Shown: positions 35,655 through 48,189, counted from the first letter of the stretch. The stretch: DNA of 64,000 nucleotides from Jacaranda mimosifolia (GCA_018894105.1 CM032128.1:11513001-11577000); one strand, 5' to 3'. Numbers and translations are program-made. Notes: generated by a model from the sequence alone, not told the origin.

Positions 35655-37559
35655 TCTATACTATTTAAAAAAGAAAGACCGTTTATATTCACAAAGTGGC
35701 TGGTTTTTTATACTGCTACACCATAATATGATTTTCCTAAAATATCCCTAAATATATCTATATATATTTTTTAAATAAAAAAAAGTGAATAACTCCCCAC
35801 GTATTCTTCATCTGTTCATAATCCGTTACTCCTCCACTCATTCCCAAGCTCCCCATTAATCATAACTCCCCTTTCAAGTACTTTCAACCATAGCTATAAT
35901 TTTTTAAGGTGTTCTTCCATCTTTCTTTTGTTGGATATTGAATTTGTTTCTTTAGATTTGTCTCTTCAAATGTTTCTTATGTTTGTACAGAGAAACCATT
36001 GCGGATAGGTTAATTGAAGAGGTCGTCAAGGATGATCAACATTTGAAGCACATAATTAGTATTTGTGAAGATAATTCATGGTTGAAACTCTTTAGTGCAT
36101 TTGTTTGTTTCACCTTATTGGTTTCATCTTGCCATTTTATCATTCTATTTGCCATGAAAGAAATATTTTATAAATTACTTTACTTGCAACACAAGACAAA
36201 ATAAAAGTTTAAGGTGACACCAGATAATAAGGCTATTATGTTTAAATTATTTACTATTTTGATTGCTGAGTTGCATGAATTTGTGTAAAGAATCTCAGCC
36301 AAAAAAAATTTAGTAAGTTGCATGATATTTGGGTAGATTACATCAATGTTGAAAGTTGATTTTTTATTTTTATTTTTATTTTTTGGTATTTCATCATAAC
36401 AAATGTGTACTTATTTCTCATTTATTTTGTGATTGGTAAAGATTTTTTTTGTTTTATTTTATTTCATTTTTTTTTTGCTTTTAGATTGAAAATATTAGGT
36501 GGGTTTATTTGCTGAAGTGCATGAAAATTAAAAAAGGTTGAGAATTCTATGAGTTTGGAGACCATCTTGGAATTAGAAAATAGAAGGCCTATTTGGGCGA
36601 TAAAGATAAAATTTTCTGGTTGATTTTTGGATGTTGTTGTAATTTAAAAAAATGTTTCATACTTAGATATGACTCTATCTATATGCATCAATACTATATA
36701 TATTTTTACATGAATATATACTATTTGATTGATATATATTTTTTTATTGACAGAGATTTGATTGATTTCTATTAACCTTAGAAAGGTCATCGATTTTTAT
36801 TTTTATTTTTATTATGGCTTGACATATTCTACCTCATAATGCATGGAGATATATGTGCAAAAGTTCGATGCATAAAATTTCTTTTCAAAAATAGTTTATT
36901 GCCTGCCAAAACTTTTATTACCCACTTTTAATTGGTCCATGGAGCTTTTTTCTTGCTTGAAGCAAAAATATATGTGCTATGCGTATTGCATTCTCATGTA
37001 TGGCTGCATACACTTTCCAGATTGATTTTTATTAATTTAATTATCATTTGATAGAGATTTATTTGATTCTATTGATTTAATTGCAACCATAAAAAATTAT
37101 TATTATGTAAATCAATAGATTTTTATTATCATGAATAGAAGATTTTTAAACAAAATACTATACAATTTAAAATTATTGATGTGCGCAGGAACTACATGCA
37201 AAGGTTGCTAGTATATTCAATAAATATTCTAAATTAATATTATTAATAAAGCACATAAAACGTGGTCAGAGACAAATTCAATATCCAAAAAAGAAAGATG
37301 GAACAACACCTTAAAAAATTGTGGCTATGGTTGAAAATACTTGAAAGGGGAGTTATGGTTAATGGGGAGTTAGGAAATAAATAGAGAAGTTACTGATTAT
37401 GGGGAGATGGAGAATAGTGGGGAGTTATTTACTTTTTTATTTAAAAATATATATAGATATATTTAGGGATATTTTAAGGAAATCATATTATGGTGTAGTA
37501 GTGTAAAAAAATCACTACTTTGTGAGTATAATGGGTACTTCATTTTTAAATAGCATAGA
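35655..37559. mobile_element. Inverted pair of Helitron-like 5' ends with unknown interior
   Basis: 35655-35950 and 37269-37559 are inverted copies of each other over about 295 bp. Read from the outside, both start TCTATACTATTTAAAAA / TCTATGCTATTTAAAAA, the look of a plant Helitron 5' terminus, and both are preceded by A, as expected for A|T insertion. No flanking duplication of 8-11 bp exists, which argues against a Mutator-like element. A possible 3' end, TTGCTAG followed by T after a stem-like 'gtgcgcagg...', lies at 37205-37211. The interior has a 73-codon frame (35983-36204) with a hydrophobic middle that I do not recognise. Confidence 0.5.
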
Positions 37560-37947
37560 TGTACACCTCCTTGCTTCATGTATATTTTTTATGATGTGAC
37601 GAGGAAGCTATAACTGAAAATAAGTAATTAATTATTCAAATCTTTTAATTTTCACAATAGCATAAAAAAACAATGTTTTCATCCTCAAAAAGGATGATGA
37701 TGATGATTACTATTATTAGACAAGTCCCTTTTTCTTTCTTTTGTTTTTTTTTTTTTTTTTTAATTTTTTATAATGATTGTGGTACCGTAACAACAAATGG
37801 AATAAACCAAGGCCCAGTAAGAAGCCAGTAAGAAAAGTTGAGGTTGAATAAGCTCCTTTTTTTAATTATGCGCCCATAAATCATAATACTAAGATTGTTT
37901 TAGAGTATTTTATGAGAAAATTTGATCAACTTGACCATAATATATAT
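37560..37947. other. Spacer between Helitron-like pair and gypsy element 4
   Basis: AT-rich with a poly-T run (37741-37761) and a TGATGATGATGATTA triplet stretch near 37694. No gene. Confidence 0.6.
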
Positions 37948-38055
37948 TGATATGCTCCTAAAATAATACGATGGAATAGCATACTTTAATTTCAACTCGT
38001 CCATAAAGAAACTACAAAATGTTAAGATGCATTGTCAAGCTTTTGTAGTATAATG
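37948..38055 (+). repeat. Left LTR of gypsy element 4, first part
   Basis: Starts TGATATGCTCCTAAAATA, matching TGATATACTCCTAATATG at the right LTR start (57031). It breaks at the copia insertion point after TAATG. Confidence 0.7.
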
Positions 38056-40203
38056 TGAAGGATAGAGTAGCATTAGGATCCAAAATAATTCCAATAAAAA
38101 CTGAGAATAACTAACCTATTCATGTACACAAGGATCATTTCATGCACATAATTTAGATTTGATGGAGCAAATATCTTGAAGAACTCAAAAATCAAGGTAG
38201 ATGGATGAACAACCTTCAACACTTGAAGTTGTGACAATTCTGGCACAGCAGAAAGATCACTGGATTTCTCAAAGCTCCTCTTCAAGTTTTGAACTGAATG
38301 TTTTGCGGGAAACTCAAAACTCCTTGGGCATAATACAGTAAAAATTTCAGCCTGATTGAACTCCTCTAAGGTGACCAAAATTGCCCAAGTGTGATGCCCT
38401 CTAATGTCGAAGTCCCACACCAATTGGATCACCTTTCCTCTACAATTTAGGCTGTAGAAATATGTAGAGGAATGGAGGAATGAAGGTGGGAGATGATGGA
38501 GGAAAAAGGAGAATATTGATCTAACAATTAGATCTAACAAATAAGAAAATTTGTTGTGGTTGTTGAGAGAATCTTACCACACTAATTTTCAGCACTCTCT
38601 AGAAGTGTGCAATTAGTAGTGGATACCCCCTCCCTCTATATCTATATATAGAGGAAGAAAGGTGGCATCACACTTTCCTCAAGGTGGGGGTGTCCCTTAG
38701 CATGCCATGTGGCATGATGTGATAAGTTGTGTGTGAATTTGAATTTAATTTGGAATCTTCATTTCATCATATGAAATGTCTTCCTATTAAATTTTAATTC
38801 CACAATAAATGAACTTTTCATTTAAATTCTCCCTACAAAAATATCCTCCAATTTAATTAAATTAACACTTTAATTTAATTAATATTCCTTTGACTTAACT
38901 CTTAAGTCAAAGTGCTTCACTCCTTAAACTAGTCAAAATTAATTTGACCAATTGATAATCATATGACATCAATTAATTAACCCTTAATTAATTAATCATA
39001 ATTTAACTCTTAAATTAATTTGACAAATTTAACACTTAAATTGACCAAACCAAAATGACATCAATTTTCTTTTCCTCAAAATCGGTCATGAGAGTTTTCT
39101 AACACTTAAAAAATTCTCATTCATTCAATAGGTATTACAATTGGCTTTTGTGTGTGACCCATTAGGTTCTACCATTCATTGGATATGGGCTCACAACTAT
39201 TGTGACTTGTGGAATATTAAATATTTACATTAGTTTAAACTCCTTTAAACTAAGCGACTCAATTCAATTTATCTCATTTATTGAAGAGTACCCAATCTCC
39301 ATGGTCGATGTCCAACCTCAAGCCTATGGAGCCCAACTAATTGGCCGAAATGAATGCTCTCGTAGAACCATTCTAGCACAATGTGTACCATGCAAATACG
39401 GTCCTTCCACCTTCTATCTCCATGAAAGAGGCCTAGGGTAAGATATTTGTCGGCTCCTTAATAGCCTTGATACTATGCTTCTATTCTCAATGTTCGATTT
39501 CCTTTGTGACCTCATCTTTGGAAAACCCTTTTCCAAATTATCACACCACTTTGCGGGAGGATTTCTTGAAATCGATCATTATAGAATACATAGGAAATGC
39601 ACTAGCCCTTCACAACGTCGAAGAGTCAGATCCCATCTTGGATCTTACAAACCTCTATGTCTAAGTTGCTCATGCCCAATCACCACCAGAACGCCCGCTG
39701 AGTGGCCAAAAGTGGAGTCAAAGCATGAGGACCTAAACACAAGGTTACTATGGATCCTCAGGTCAAAGGACTAATTTTATGCACTAGCATATGCTAGAGA
39801 ACTAGCTACTATGTCTATCTAGGAGATCTCCGAGCGGGCCTTCAGTGAACTTGTTCTCTAACAAGCACCCACTAATATATACCCATATCTTATATGGCTT
39901 GCTCAAGGAAGGAAGCAATATCCAACTCTTGGATTTATGCATCATTAGTACAAGTCTATTCGAATCTTAGATGCCCTATCTCTTAAGATCCCACGACTTG
40001 GAAGATTTAAGATCATGATCGTAAAAGACTTACTCCACGGTCACCGAACTAAGTCCTGTAGTTGTGTGTGATGTAAGGGCTAGTGAAGAAATATAAGCAT
40101 AAGATAAAGATGGCCATTTTATAGAATGTCATTCAATCAAGATTGTGTTACAAAGAAATAATTGATATAGTCAATCTAATTGGCTTGCAGCATTATTCCA
40201 ACA
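38056..40203 (-). repeat. 3' LTR of copia element
   Basis: 2,148 bp, pairs with 45962-48189. It lacks a segment of about 65 bp present in the other LTR near 46285-46345. On the plus strand, opposite to the element, both LTRs keep an open frame starting MTCGILNIYISLNSFKLSDS (39202-39441 here, 47158-47577 in the partner). Confidence 0.95.
38637..38652 (-). promoter_or_regulatory. TATA box in 3' LTR of copia element
   Basis: Minus strand CTCTATATATAGATATAGAG. The 5' LTR has a shorter CTATATAGAG at 46588-46597; the pair differ by a TA-rich indel. Confidence 0.55.
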
Positions 40204-40218
40204 ATCTCCCACTTGCCC
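40204..40218 (-). other. Polypurine tract of copia element
   Basis: Minus strand GGGCAAGTGGGAGAT directly before the 3' LTR start TGTTGG, the usual form in plant copia elements. Confidence 0.85.
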
Positions 40219-41110
40219 TAAAGCCAATGCCCCATAGTCTTAAAACCTGTCTTCTCAAGATGTCCTTCAAAGACCTTCAGCGATACGGGTTTAGTCAATG
40301 GATCTGCTATATTCTCTTTCGAGGTAACTCTCTCCACTCGGATGTTGCCTCTATCAATGATCTTCCGGATCAAATGATATCGCCTCAAAATGTGCTTGGA
40401 TTTCTGATGAGATTTTGGCTCTTTGGCTTGCACCACTGCCCCATTGTTGTCATAGAAGACAATTACTGGCTTAACAATGCCAGACACTACATTCAACTCT
40501 TGAATGGAGTTTTTCATCCAAACACCTTCCTTTACAGCTTCTAAAGCCGCAATATATTCTGCCTCTGTGGTAGAATCAACCGTGTTAGCTTGTTTGGAAC
40601 TCTTCCAACTCACCGCACCGCTATTGAGGCAAAATATAAATCCATAAGTGGATTTTAGGCCGTCTACATCGAATTTGAAACTAGAAAACGAAAACCCCTC
40701 GAGTTTCAATTCTCCATTGCCGTACACGAGAAACATGTCCTTAGTCCTTCTCAAATACGTAAGGATTGCTTTCACGGCTATCCAGTGACTCTTACTGAGA
40801 TTTGATTGGAACCTACTCATAACACTTGGCGAATGTGCCACATTCGGTCTCATACATTGAATTGCATACATTATACTCTCGTTAACAAAGGCATAAGGTA
40901 TGTAGGACATTCTTTGCCTCTTTTCCTCTATCTTAGGGGTCATAGACTTGGAGAGACGATGACCGTGTCTCATAGGGAGGAATCCCTTCTTGGATTCTTC
41001 CATACTAAACTTCTTTAGTATCTTGTCAATATATGGGGTTTGGAAAAGCCCCAACATCCTCTTAGATCTATCCCTATAGATACGTATTCTTAATACGTAG
41101 GATGCTTCTC
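40218..41110 (-). pseudogene. RNase H and RT C-terminus of copia element
   Basis: 279 open codons (40218-41057) covering the end of RT and RNase H. It contains 'MRPNVAHSPSVMSRFQSN' (the family's conserved Pro-Asp segment has Asn-Val-Ala here), 'STYGFIFCLNSGAVSWKSSK', and 'STTEAEYIAALEAVKEGVWM' with the catalytic Glu and Tyr-Ile-Ala block. The Asp of the usual Asp-Asn-x-x-Ala motif is in 'VIVFYDNNGAVV'. 'KENIADPLTKP' closes the domain and the stop is at 40218, overlapping the polypurine tract as in relatives. The true frame begins upstream and is shifted by one base near 41110. Confidence 0.9.
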
Positions 41111-41796
41111 CTAATTTTTATGGAGAATTGTGTAGATAACCATGCTTTAGTACACTCTAGCATTCCTACCTCATTCCCAATGAGAAGGATGTCATCGACA
41201 TAAAGTACAATAAACTGTATAGAACTTCTACTAGCCTTTTTGTATACATAATGTTGATACACATTTTTGACAAAGCCAAACGATTTGACTATTTTGTCAA
41301 AACATATGTTCCAAGTTTGGGACGCTTGCTTGAGTCCATAAATGGATCTCTAAAGTTTGCAAAACTTTTGCTCACTCCCATTGGATGTAAAACCTTGTGG
41401 TTGCTCTATATAGATTTCTTCTTCAATGTTGCCACTGAGGAAAGAGATTTTCACATCCATTTGCCATATCTCATAGTTATAATATGCAGCTATGACAAGT
41501 AAAATCCGGATAGACTTAAGCATTGCAACTGATGAAAAGGTTTTCTCAAAATCAATACTGGGCCTTTGAGTAAAATCTTTTGCCACTAGTCGCACCTTAA
41601 AGGTCATCACCTCTCTATTAACTACTAGCTTTCGCTTATAGATCCACTTGCAACCAACGGGAACTATTCTCACTAGTGGATCTTTCAAAGTCCATACTTT
41701 GTTAGAGTACATGGAGTCCATTTCTGATTTCATGGCTTCAAGCCAATGTTCCGAGTCTATGTCCAACATAGCTTTCTTATAGATCTTCAGATACAT
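41074..41796 (-). pseudogene. Reverse transcriptase of copia element
   Basis: 41350-41796 encodes the fingers and first catalytic Asp: 'GCKWIYKRKLVVNREV', 'ARLVAKDFTQ'-like text and 'IWQMDVKISFLSGNIEEEIY'. 41074-41262 encodes the palm with an intact 'LYVDDILLIGN' box. The two are in the same frame and are separated by an in-frame TAG at 41350 and the intervening 41263-41349. Immediately after 'TQFSIKI' (about 41110) the frame shifts by one base. The active-site residues survive, but the chain is interrupted. Confidence 0.9.
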
Positions 41797-42110
41797 ATCC
41801 GATTGGCCCGTTTCATAAAGTAATCCGAACCTTTCAGGTTTCTTCTTGATTCGGTCTGACCTTCTTAAAGGTTATGTGTTAGGCTCTTGATGTTCATTTG
41901 TTTCCACTGCTTGTGGGTTTTCTTGATCATTTTGAACTTTATCAAGTTCAATGATAATGCTCTTTCTATCTAATAAAAATTCCTTTTCCAAAAAGTGGGC
42001 GTTCTTGAAACAAACACCTTTTGTTTCGAGGGATCATAAAAATAATAACCTATAAACTCTCTAGGGTATCCCACAAATTTACACAAGGTGGATCTACTAT
42101 CCAACTTGTC

Positions 42111-43226
42111 TCACACTAAACGTCTCATGTGGGTGGGAGACCCCCAAACCTTCAAATAATGATAAGAGGTTGCTTCGTCAAACCACATCTCATGTGGTGT
42201 TTTTGGCACCGACTTTGAGGGTACTATATTTAGAAACCTCGCTGTTGTTTCTAAGGCGTATCCCCAAAAGGATATAGGCACATTGAAAAAGCTCATGATG
42301 GAACGTACCATGTCCAACAAGGTACGATTTCTCTTCTTGGCTACTCTATTGTGTTGGGGTATGCTAGGTGGAGTCCATTGAGAGAGAATCCTATTCTCTT
42401 TTAAATAACCCAAGAAGTCGGTACTTAAGTATTCGCCACCTCGATCCGATCAAAGAGTTTTAATACTAAGTCCCTTTTGTTTTTCTACTTCACATCTATA
42501 CTCTTTGAACTTTTCAAAGGCTTCGGACTTGTACTTCATAAGATACACATATCTGAACCGAGTATAATCATTGGTTAAAGTGATGAAGTAAGAATAGCCA
42601 TCTCACGCACTAACACTTAGTGGGTCACATACGTCCGTATGAATCAAATTCAAGGGACTTGTGCTTCGCTCCATTTGTCCTACAAAAGGAGACGTGGTCA
42701 TTTTTCCCTTCAAACAAGATTCACAAGTAGGAAGGTCCTCAATGCCACTAACATTTAGTGCTCTAAGAGCTTCTAACTTGTTCATCCTATTTTTAAAGAT
42801 ATGCCCAAGTCTTGCATGCCAAAGAATAACATCTTCTTGGTTATCTAATTTCCTTTTACTTGATTGAACGTGCATCAATGAAGGTTGGGAATCCAATGTG
42901 TACAATCTGTTATTCAATGTACCTTGAGCAATTAAAGAACCATTCTTTAATGTCTTCAACTTCGAATTAGATATAGAAAAATCATATCCTTCATTATCTA
43001 ATTTGAGAATTGAAATAATGTTCTTAACAAGATTAGGTACATAATAACAAGGATCAAGTACAATTTGGGAATTCCCCAAGTCTAACTTGATTACGCCTTG
43101 GACCATGACCGCAACTTTTGCTCCATTTCCTAAGCACAGGATCATATCCCCTTCATTGAGACTCTTTCTTCTTTTTAACCCTTGTAATGAATTGTAAAGA
43201 TGAGAACTGCATACGGTATCAAATAC
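42111..43226 (-). pseudogene. Protease and integrase of copia element
   Basis: In the gag frame after its stop at 43227. The protease active site reads 'FDTVCSSH' near 43175-43200; the family has Asp-Ser/Thr-Gly. 42603-43145 is open: the pre-integrase zinc region 'LWHARLGHIFKNRM...CESCLKGK' (His/His/Cys/Cys kept) and the first catalytic Asp in 'HTDVCDPLSV'. Stops follow at 42603 and about 42455, just before 'SDRGGEYL', which has the second Asp. 42111-42413 has 'LSQWTPPSIPQHNRVAKKRN', where Lys replaces the third catalytic Glu, then 'FWGYALETTARFLN'. A frameshift follows before RT, in the region 41800-42110. Confidence 0.88.
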
Positions 43227-43991
43227 TTATGTGGAAGAATTAGTCGTTAAGTGCACTTCAATGAAGTACATACCCTTTTCAAGGGTGGCAAGGTAAGTCT
43301 TGCAATTTCTTTTCCAATGTCTCTTTTCACTACAGTGGAAACAAACAATATCGATCTTAGCCTCCTTATTATTTTCAATTCCCCTTGAACTTTTCAAGGA
43401 TTGCTCCCCTTTGAAGGAAGAAGCTTTCTTTCCTTTACTTCTCTTTCTAGCACCCGAAGAGCCCATAGACTTGGAGGAGGAAGCAAGTGTAAGAGGCTTG
43501 TCTCCCTTTATAGTCTCCTCAACAGTTACCAACATATCAACTAATTCATTAATCGTTACTTCTTCCATTGACATGTAGAAGTTCATAATGAATTGGTCAA
43601 ATGAACTAGGCAATGATTGAATGATCAAATCCAAAGAGAGCTCTTTACTTAAAATAAACCTTTTGTATTTAGTATGAACACCATACAACTCTTGTAGGTG
43701 TAAATAGATCTCATGTGCACATCTCATGTGCTCATGAGACTTTTGAAGCTCTTTAAACATAGAAGCCATCATAAGGGATCTTGTTTGTAGATCATCATTT
43801 ACAAACTTCGTGAACAATTCATGTGCCTCATATGTGGCATCATTCCTAATGGTGTCCAGCGAAATTTGATGGAGGACATAAGATCTCTTTTCAGAATTAA
43901 GAATAATTTTGAGATTTCTCAACCAATCCTGGAAGTTTGGCCTGTTCAGTTTATTGATTTCCAAAAAAACATTGAGTAAATTTTTAGCCAT
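43227..43991 (-). pseudogene. Gag of copia element
   Basis: 254 codons from an ATG at 43991. The capsid domain begins 'MAKNLLNVFLEINKLNRPNF' and continues with 'DWLRNLKIILNSEKRSYVLH' (a UBN2/retrotran_gag type). Near residues 105-125 the sequence jumps from 'LQELYGVHTKYKRFILSKEL' to 'SLDLIIQSLPSSFDQFIMNF'. Relatives usually have some 30-40 residues between these blocks, so an in-frame internal deletion is likely. The CCHC zinc knuckle 'CFHCSEKRHWKRNC' is complete near residues 217-230. A TAA at 43227 separates gag from protease in the same frame. Nearly intact except for the deletion. Confidence 0.88.
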
Positions 43992-45961
43992 TTTGTTTTT
44001 GAAGATTTCAAAAATCTACAAGAGGCAAAAAGAAAAGTATAAGCATATGATTGAATATTGATATTCCAAAGAATAACATGTTCATGGTCTTTCAAGCATG
44101 TTATCCTCATACTATTTTATCAAAATTTTCACCCCCTAGAAGAATTCGAAAAATCTCATTTCCTAGTGAGAATCAAGATCCTAAGGACTTGTAAGTGGAC
44201 CCTTACTTCAAGCGCCATCCACAAACAATTGAAAGGTAAGAAACACTTGCTAATTGTATCTCATGCAACTCTTGATATATTTTGCCTCACTTTTCATGTA
44301 GACACCCCCCTTCGAGTGTATCTACATTACTAAGTGTTAAGTTGAACCTACCAATGACACTTTGATTCAAGACCGCTCCACAACATCCTCCGCTTCGAGT
44401 GCCACTATGTGGGAAGCCTCAAATCAAAGGTGCATCATATGCTGAGTATATGCTTATACCTTTCATCCTTAGTGTGAGCCCCGCTTCGAGTACCATCACA
44501 CAAATTCTGTAGCGTCGTCATGTCGTATACAATTGGTAGAAGACATGGATTAATTAAAACTCCTTTAATTTGTATCCATTTTGACTTAATATTTGATAAA
44601 CTTAGACTTTCTAAATGAAGGGATTTTGCTTGCAAAGATCTCATCATTGTTATCTTCTTATTTAGGTTTTCTATCCTAATGATGCATCATACAGCAAGAG
44701 GATATGGAAAGCATAAATAAGTAAATACGCCTAGCATGCTTCTAGGGTGGAATGACCATGAGCCTGACCAAGTAGTGCACTTAGAGCCGTAGGTGCACTA
44801 CTTAGTTGATTTTAAGTGGGTTGATTAAAACTAGCTATTACATTAGTGTATCCACATTAATGGGTCTTCGGGCCTCCAATGGTCTTCTTTGCTTCTTGTA
44901 ACATTTACATGGGAAAGAAATCCCCACTCCTAGTGATTCTACTCTTATAACAATTACAAGATAGAAATGGAGAGGCATGAAAGCCCGTATTTAATACAAC
45001 TCTTTTCAATAACTTGAAACAAATAAAATGAATATTAAAGGCTCATGATCATCCTCATTCATTCATCATCCATTCCACACTTAAATGAATAATAAATAAA
45101 TTAAGAATTGATATTCAATTCCAATAATTAAATACTAATCATATTAACAAATAATTGGTTAAGAAAAAATAAGCATAACTATTATGCATCTCTTTTTTTT
45201 TTTTTTGCAACAATTGGAAATTAACTTTAACAAATTTTTTAAAGCAATCAAAAGTGTCCAACACAATTTTGAGAACTTGCACAACACTTGTGCATCCATT
45301 AGGCATGGTTTAGTTCACTTTTGGTCACAAAAAGAATATGAAAACACATCATGACTCGTGCAAAACCAAAACTGAGCACTGCTACCCTACCGGTGAGCAC
45401 ACTTTGTGCACAACCGTGCAGCTGCTTGCCTTGTTTCAAGGTTAGCACCGAGTCAAGTTGATTTTGACTCAATTTTTGTGCAAGAAGAATTTAATGACAC
45501 CTCCTAAACACTAAATCACACATTATAGACAAAATTCTAGATCTAAAACACCACTTAAAAGTGGAATTTCAAGTGCTCAAACATGCTTCAAAAACAAGTT
45601 TAAGTGAGAATCATATTCTCCAAAATCTCCAATTGTTTCCAATCATATTGGATCCAAAAAATGACCAAAACTCCTTTAGGCCATTAAAAACATGCCATAT
45701 CAACACATAACATCAACCAATGCCAAATCAAAATTTAACATTAGCAACAATGAATTAGAACATACTCATCACACGAATTAACACTTAAAATACATAATAC
45801 CATGCTTTTAATTCATCAACTAAGGAGCCACATCCAACATCATCCAAACACTCCAATCCATCATATGAATCAAGTATTTGGTGATTTTGATCAGTTCATC
45901 ACATGAACCAATCATTCAAAAAAAATCCAAATTAATGCATGAAATAGGCCCTGGTACCACT
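43992..45961 (-). other. Long untranslated leader of copia element
   Basis: 1.97 kb between 5' LTR and gag. On the plus strand a 'ccgcttcgagtgccatc' phrase recurs four times, near 44204, 44308, 44391 and 44481, with CA-rich sequence between. No long frame; the 70-codon frame at 44435-44647 (minus) is not recognised. Confidence 0.7.
45947..45959 (-). other. Primer-binding site of copia element
   Basis: Minus strand TGGTACCAGGGCC, two bases after the 5' LTR end. It differs at a few bases from the TGGTATCAGAGCC site complementary to initiator tRNA-Met, the standard primer of plant copia elements. Confidence 0.85.
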
Positions 45962-48189
45962 TGAAGGATAGAGTAGCATTAGGATCCAAAATAATTCAAA
46001 ACAAAAACTGAAAATAACTAAGCTAATCATGTACACAAGGATCATTTCATGCACATAATTCAGATTTGGTGGAGAAAATACCTTGAAGAACTCAAAAATC
46101 AAGGTAGATGGATGAACAACCTTCAACACTTGAAGCTGCCACAGTTCCAGCGTAGCAGAAAGATCACCGAATTTCTCCAAGCTCCTCTTCAAGTTCTGAG
46201 CTGAATGTTTTATAGGAAATTCATCACACCCTGGGCATAATACAGTAAAAATTTCATCCTGATTGGACCCCTCTAAGGTTGCCAAAAAATTGTCCAAAAT
46301 AACTGCCAGAAGTGGTTTTAGAAAGAGCAATAGCAACCCAAATGTGATGCCTCTAATGTCAAAGTCCACATACCAATTGAATCATCTTTCCTATACAATT
46401 TAGGCTGGAGATATATGCATAGGAATGGAGGAATGAAGGTGGGAGATGATGGAGGAAGAAGGAGAATATTGATCTAACAATTAGTCTAACAAATAACAAA
46501 ATTTGTTGTGGTTGTTGAGAGAATCTTACCACACTAATTTTCAGCACTCTCTAGAAGTGTGCAATTAGTAGTGGATGCCCCCTCCCTCTATATAGAAAGG
46601 TGGCATCACACCTTCCTCAAGGTTGGGGTGTCACTTAGCATGCCATGTGGCATGATGTGATAAGTTGTGTGTGAATTTGAATTTAATTTGGAATCTACAT
46701 TTCATCATATGAAATGTCTTCCTATTAAATTTTAATTCCACAATAAATGAACTTTTCATTTAAATTCTCCCTACAAAAATATCCTCCAATTTAATTAAAT
46801 TAACACTTTAATTTAATTAATATTCCTTTGACTTAACTCTTAAGTCAAAGTGCTTAACTCCTTAAGCTAGTCAAAATTAATTTAACTCTTAAATTAATTT
46901 GACCAATTGATAATCATATGACATCAATTAATTAACCCTTAATTAATTAATCATAATTTAACTCTTAAATTAATTTGACAAATTTTAACACTTAAATTGA
47001 CCAAACCAAAATGACATCAATTTTCTTTTCCTCAAAATCGGTCATGATAGTTTTCTAACACTTAAAAAATTCTCCTTCATTCAATAGGTATTACAATTGG
47101 CTTTTGTGTGTGAACCATTAGGTTCTACCATTCATTGGATATGGGCTCACAACTATTGTGACTTGTGGAATATTAAATATTTACATTAGTTTAAACTCCT
47201 TTAAATTAAGCGACTCAATTCAATTAATCTCATTTATTGAAGAGTACCCAATCTCCATGGTCGATGTCCAACCTCAAGCCTATGGAGCCCAACTAATTGG
47301 CCGAAATGAATGCTCTCGCAGAACCATTCTAGCACTACGTGTACCATGCAAATACGGTCATTCCGCCTCCTATCTCCATGAAAGAGGCCTAGGGCAAGAT
47401 ATTTGTTGGCTCCTTAATAGCCTTGATACTATGCTTCTATTCTCAATGTTCGATTTCCTTTGTGACCTCATCTTTGGAAAACTCTTTTCCAAATTATCAC
47501 ACCACCTTGTGCAAAAATTTTTTGGAATCGATTATTATAGAATACATAGGAGATGTACTCGCCCTTCACAACGATGAGGAGTCAGATCTCAGCTTAGATC
47601 TCAAAAACCTCCATTTCTAAGTAGCTCATGCCCCATTACCAATGGAACACCCGCTAAGTGGCCAAAAGCGAAGTCAAAGAATGAGGACCTAAACATAAGG
47701 TTACCATGGATCCTCAAGTCAAATGACTAATTATATGCACTAGCATAGGCTGGAGAACTAGCCACTACTGACTTGCCACTACGGCTATCTAGTGGGATCT
47801 CTGGGCGGGCCTTTAATGAACTTGTTCTCTGATAAGTACCCACTAACATGCACACATATCTCATATGGCTTGCTCATGGAATGAAGCAATATCCAACTCT
47901 TGGATTTACGCATCGTTAGTGCAAGTCGATCCGGATCTTAGATGCCCCATATCTTAAGATCCTACGACTTGAAAGATTTAATATCACGATTGTGTAAGAC
48001 TTATTCCATGGTCACTAAACCAAGTCCCATAATCATGCGTGATCTAAGGGCTTCAACCAAATGTCAGTGAAGAAATATAAGTATAAGATGAAGATGGCCA
48101 TTTTATAGAATATCATTCAATCAAGATTATGTTACAAGGGAATAGTTTACATGGCCAATCTAATTGGCTTTCGGGGCATTATTCCAACA
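45962..48189 (-). repeat. 5' LTR of copia element
   Basis: 2,228 bp; minus strand starts TGTTGGAATAATGC and ends ACTCTATCCTTCA. Pairs with 38056-40203. The TAATG after 48189 duplicates the TAATG before 38056. Confidence 0.95.

Larger units (their letters stand above)
38056..48189 (-). mobile_element. Ty1/copia element with 2.2-kb LTRs, TSD TAATG
   Basis: A 10,134-bp element read right to left: 5' LTR 45962-48189, primer-binding site 45947-45959, leader, gag, protease, integrase, RT, RNase H, polypurine tract, 3' LTR 38056-40203. Integrase before RT makes it Ty1/copia. LTRs start TGTTGGAATAATGC and end ...CTATCCTTCA. A perfect TAATG duplication flanks it (38051-38055 and 48190-48194). In the stretch I aligned the LTRs differ at roughly one base in ten and by indels, so it is not recent, and the coding region has several stops and frameshifts. 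Confidence 0.95.

Noticed and set aside
35660..37560. Third Mutator-like element
   Set aside because: Long inverted repeats fit, but no 8-11 bp target duplication exists at either edge, and both ends have the TCTATACTATT start and preceding A of Helitrons.
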